DNA from: Hyphomicrobiales bacterium
Lineage (GTDB): Bacteria > Pseudomonadota > Alphaproteobacteria > Rhizobiales > Rhizobiaceae
Direction: 5' to 3'
Assembly: GCA_017305935.1 (NCBI GenBank)
Contig: JAFKJU010000045.1
Span: 1 to 32,702, forward strand
DNA: 32,702 nucleotides
Shown here one piece after another: positions 30,715-32,702 of the stretch; position 1 is the stretch's first letter, and every line of letters starts with the position of its first letter. The position numbers were made by a program, and so were the translations under genes. Under the pieces are notes generated by a model. It saw only the letters and a list, made by a program, of their open reading frames with translations, was not told the origin of the DNA and searched no databases.

Positions 30715-32100
30715 CTACGTCCCGTCAAAAGAGCCATCAATCGCAAATCTCATAGTTATCAGCGTGCCAGGCAGAGCATACGGCAGGTCGATAACGTGTG
30801 TCTCAGCTGGTGGTTTCAACACATCGTTATCGACATTGAACCACTGAAGTCGGCGCTCGGTATTACCTGACACAATCCCGTTAAGATAGGGGGTGTCGAA
30901 TTTAATATAGCTCCGGCCCGATATTAAAGCAATTTTCGGACTTTTGCCGGCTATCGGTAGCTTGCCGACTTCATTTACGAATTCGGCGACGTCCATCAGC
31001 CCTGTCCCGCCGCTCGGCTGCCCGTCGCCTTGCTCCACTCGCGAAATGCCATCCTGAAGCGCGAAGACAGTGGCCAGCGTCTCGGGCGACAGACCGGATT
31101 TCCTATGCCTAGCCACATAGCGTTCGATTTGTGCTTTGACCGCACGAGGCCCATTGTTAATGGTCTCTGCGACGGTGCGCCCTTCGTTATAGAAGCAGAG
31201 ATGGCAAACGTGGGCGGTAACTCCCCCGCGGTCAATCCGCCTCGCCATAAAACCACCAGTGATCCAATCACCATCGCCACCTACCGGCCCATGTCTTTCC
31301 GCATTGTTTAAGATTTCTCCCACTGTTGCTCTGATCTTTGCCAGGCCGTGGTCTGTAAGCTCCCTCGGGGGAGTTAACTCGAGCAACCAGTTATTTACGT
31401 TTGCGGCGATGCCATCAGCCGTTATTTCAACGCGCGATGGTTCATAAGCCATATTGTCTGTCTTCGTCGACCCGGCCCTTCTGCGGCGCGTGAGGGGGAA
31501 GGCCCAGACGTCATACATCGGAACACGGCCAAAAGACCGCATTCGAAGGAATTCGCGGAGCCTCAATGCCTCAAGGACTTTCACAACTCGGCGGTGTACA
31601 CCGCCCCCTGTCGCAAGGGGCGCCATTTTTTCCCGCATTAAGCCTAGGACTAGATAAGGGCCGATGTCAGTTACATACTCGTCTAAGAAATCAATCCTGA
31701 AATTAACGCGCTCGCATTCAGCGACGGCAATTGCCTTGAGAGACTCAAATGTCTTCAGAGGGTTATCGATGAAGGAAAATTCTTTGCACGTTAAATGACC
31801 GCCACTACGACGTTGCGTTATTTTCCGCCAGCGAATCTCTCTATCCGGTACCAGCGCAGCAAGCATCTTGCACTCCTGGAAACGAGATATAAGCAGAGTT
31901 CGGCTAAACGGTACCCTGCGTTTTACACGTCTCCTTAGTATCAGTCGCCGCTTTACTGCTTTTGCTCTCGCATCTCCATTGCGAGCTTTTTCCCTATCGC
32001 GCACGAGAACGAGTAGCGCACGGAAGTCGCTGTCATCGAGTTCTCTTAAAGCAAATTTATTTGCCTTCCGTACTTTGAATGGCCATGAAATTTTTGACAT
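30715..32100 (-). CDS. STAS-like region plus GHKL (histidine-kinase-type) ATPase protein (461 aa)
   Basis: The C-terminal part (about 225-460) has the Bergerat-fold ATP site: N-box VGEILNNAERHG with E262, N265, N266 and H270, and the G boxes LQDGISRVEQGDG and GGTGLMDV (364-371). There is no H-box or DHp dimerisation domain, so it is not a classical sensor kinase. Residues about 100-190 (KTFESLKAIAVAEC, RIDFLDEYVTDIGPYLVLGL and VVKVLEALRLREFLRM) have the strand-helix pattern of a STAS-type domain, recognised only by eye. The N-terminal 75 residues are very basic. It would act like SpoIIAB/RsbW-type partner-switching ATPases. It leads a three-gene operon; ATG at 32100 follows AGGAA at ideal spacing. 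Confidence 0.68.
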   Translation of the reverse strand: MSKISWPFKVRKANKFALRELDDSDFRALLVLVRDREKARNGDARAKAVKRRLILRRRVKRRVPFSRTLLISRFQECKMLAALVPDREIRWRKITQRRSGGHLTCKEFSFIDNPLKTFESLKAIAVAECERVNFRIDFLDEYVTDIGPYLVLGLMREKMAPLATGGGVHRRVVKVLEALRLREFLRMRSFGRVPMYDVWAFPLTRRRRAGSTKTDNMAYEPSRVEITADGIAANVNNWLLELTPPRELTDHGLAKIRATVGEILNNAERHGPVGGDGDWITGGFMARRIDRGGVTAHVCHLCFYNEGRTVAETINNGPRAVKAQIERYVARHRKSGLSPETLATVFALQDGISRVEQGDGQPSGGTGLMDVAEFVNEVGKLPIAGKSPKIALISGRSYIKFDTPYLNGIVSGNTERRLQWFNVDNDVLKPPAETHVIDLPYALPGTLITMRFAIDGSFDGT

Positions 32101-32429
32101 AAACGTTCCTGAGAATCACGCCTATGACTTGAACATGCGTCTGCAACTCGCGCAATGCTGATTCTCGCTGTGGTTTTCTATTATGCAGAGGTTGACGGCA
32201 TCGGATTTCGTCCGACCATCAAGACCGGATCGCTGAAAGCTCATAGCAACAGGCAGAAGGCTCCAAGTGGCCGCCCGGCCGCCTGCCCATCGCCGTCTTG
32301 CCGGCCATCTCGGAAGGTCGGCGAGGCGACGGCCCGGCTTCCTTGCTTCGAAATTGGGGAAGCGAATAACCGCTACCGGAATGCCGGCCGGCGCGCTTTC
32401 ATCCAAGTGCCAAATTATCACCAGCATTG
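32101..32429. other. Intergenic region (329 bp)
   Basis: A 101-codon minus-strand frame (32427-32122) starts two bases after the PIN-like stop, but its Arg/Pro/Trp-rich translation (such as RRLADLPRWPARRRWAGGRA) does not look like a folded protein, so it is left uncalled. Otherwise it contains the presumed promoter of the ATPase operon, which I could not pin down. Confidence 0.45.
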
Positions 32430-32702
32430 TTACAGCAATGAAGCCGCTTTACTTGGCGTTGCAATTTCAATGTCTCTAAAACGCGAATGAGCGGACAATC
32501 TCTTCGAGAAATTTCGGTCGGAAGTCACAAAGACATCGCGACCGTAAAAGATATGACCCCACATGGCCTGAGCATCCAAGAAGCGGTTGCGCCACTTCCA
32601 TCCCTCTCTTGACTCGATATCGTCAGGATCAACGCCCTTTTCGCCGGCATAAGCTGGCCATTTAGGATTTGTTGAAGGAAACAACGCGCTAAAAATTTCC
32701 GT
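32430..32702 (-). CDS. PIN-like domain protein, C-terminal part (gene continues right of window)
   Basis: The visible 90 residues end in DAQAMWGHIFYGRDVFVTSD followed by RNF and a tail IEIATPSKAASLL. The HIxxxRDxFVTxDxxF pattern with an aspartate near the end is typical of the C-terminal half of PIN-like ribonucleases, where the last acidic residue binds metal. The frame stays open to the window edge, so the true start and the first acidic residues lie outside. It ends about 330 bases upstream of the ATPase operon on the same strand. It may be a lone gene or part of the same accessory cluster. Confidence 0.5.
   Translation of the reverse strand, partial: TEIFSALFPSTNPKWPAYAGEKGVDPDDIESREGWKWRNRFLDAQAMWGHIFYGRDVFVTSDRNFSKRLSAHSRFRDIEIATPSKAASLL

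Noticed and set aside
32122-32427. 101-codon frame starting two bases after the PIN-like stop
   Set aside because: The spacing is attractive, but the Arg/Pro/Trp-rich translation has no domain and no good ribosome site; treated as non-coding.

Overview
The window looks like a chromosomal segment of a Rhizobiales alphaproteobacterium (Rhizobium/Agrobacterium/Shinella-like) joined to an accessory island. This placement rests on high GC, rhizobial gene types and protein similarity recalled by eye; no search was run.

Core part, about 1-16,000. On the minus strand a strong sigma70-type promoter precedes tRNA-Tyr, tRNA-Gly and the 5' end of tuf (EF-Tu), a linkage also known from E. coli tufB. rlmB (23S rRNA 2'-O-methyltransferase) follows on the plus strand and converges on the folate operon folP-folB-folK (minus). 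A secreted DUF922-type HExxH protein is divergent from folP. Next come a probable small RNA with anti-Shine-Dalgarno-like motifs, a [2Fe-2S] ferredoxin, an Hpt phosphotransfer protein, and a 2,544-residue membrane-anchored coiled-coil protein that I read as the Growth Pole Ring protein (GPR/RgsE) of polar-growing Rhizobiales. A bidirectional terminator separates it from a cytosolic PAS-PAS-HAMP chemoreceptor ending in a CheR-tether-like pentapeptide. A small hypothetical gene and two candidate minus-strand small RNAs close this part.

Mobilizable-element remnant, about 16,400-24,430. It carries a MobC-like accessory protein, a relaxase, a small membrane protein, a short helical protein and a VirD4/TraG coupling protein reduced to its two ends by an internal deletion, so self-transfer is probably lost. 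On the minus strand lie a secreted small protein, a coiled-coil protein, a membrane protein and a GNAT/RHH toxin-antitoxin pair with its own promoter-operator inside the preceding gene. A small serine recombinase is flanked by inverted repeats on one side and a dense array of perfect hairpins on the other. A DUF4238 protein follows.

Phage-derived and accessory part, about 24,680-32,702. Two long plus-strand genes resemble phage DNA-ejection/virion proteins, but no capsid, portal, terminase or tail genes are visible. Small membrane and glycine-rich proteins follow. The end holds a tight three-gene minus-strand operon: a protein with a STAS-like region plus GHKL ATPase domain, a DUF4325-type STAS-like protein, and a single-pass membrane protein. 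It is the best candidate here for an undescribed (possibly defence or partner-switching) system. A partial PIN-like gene runs off the right edge.
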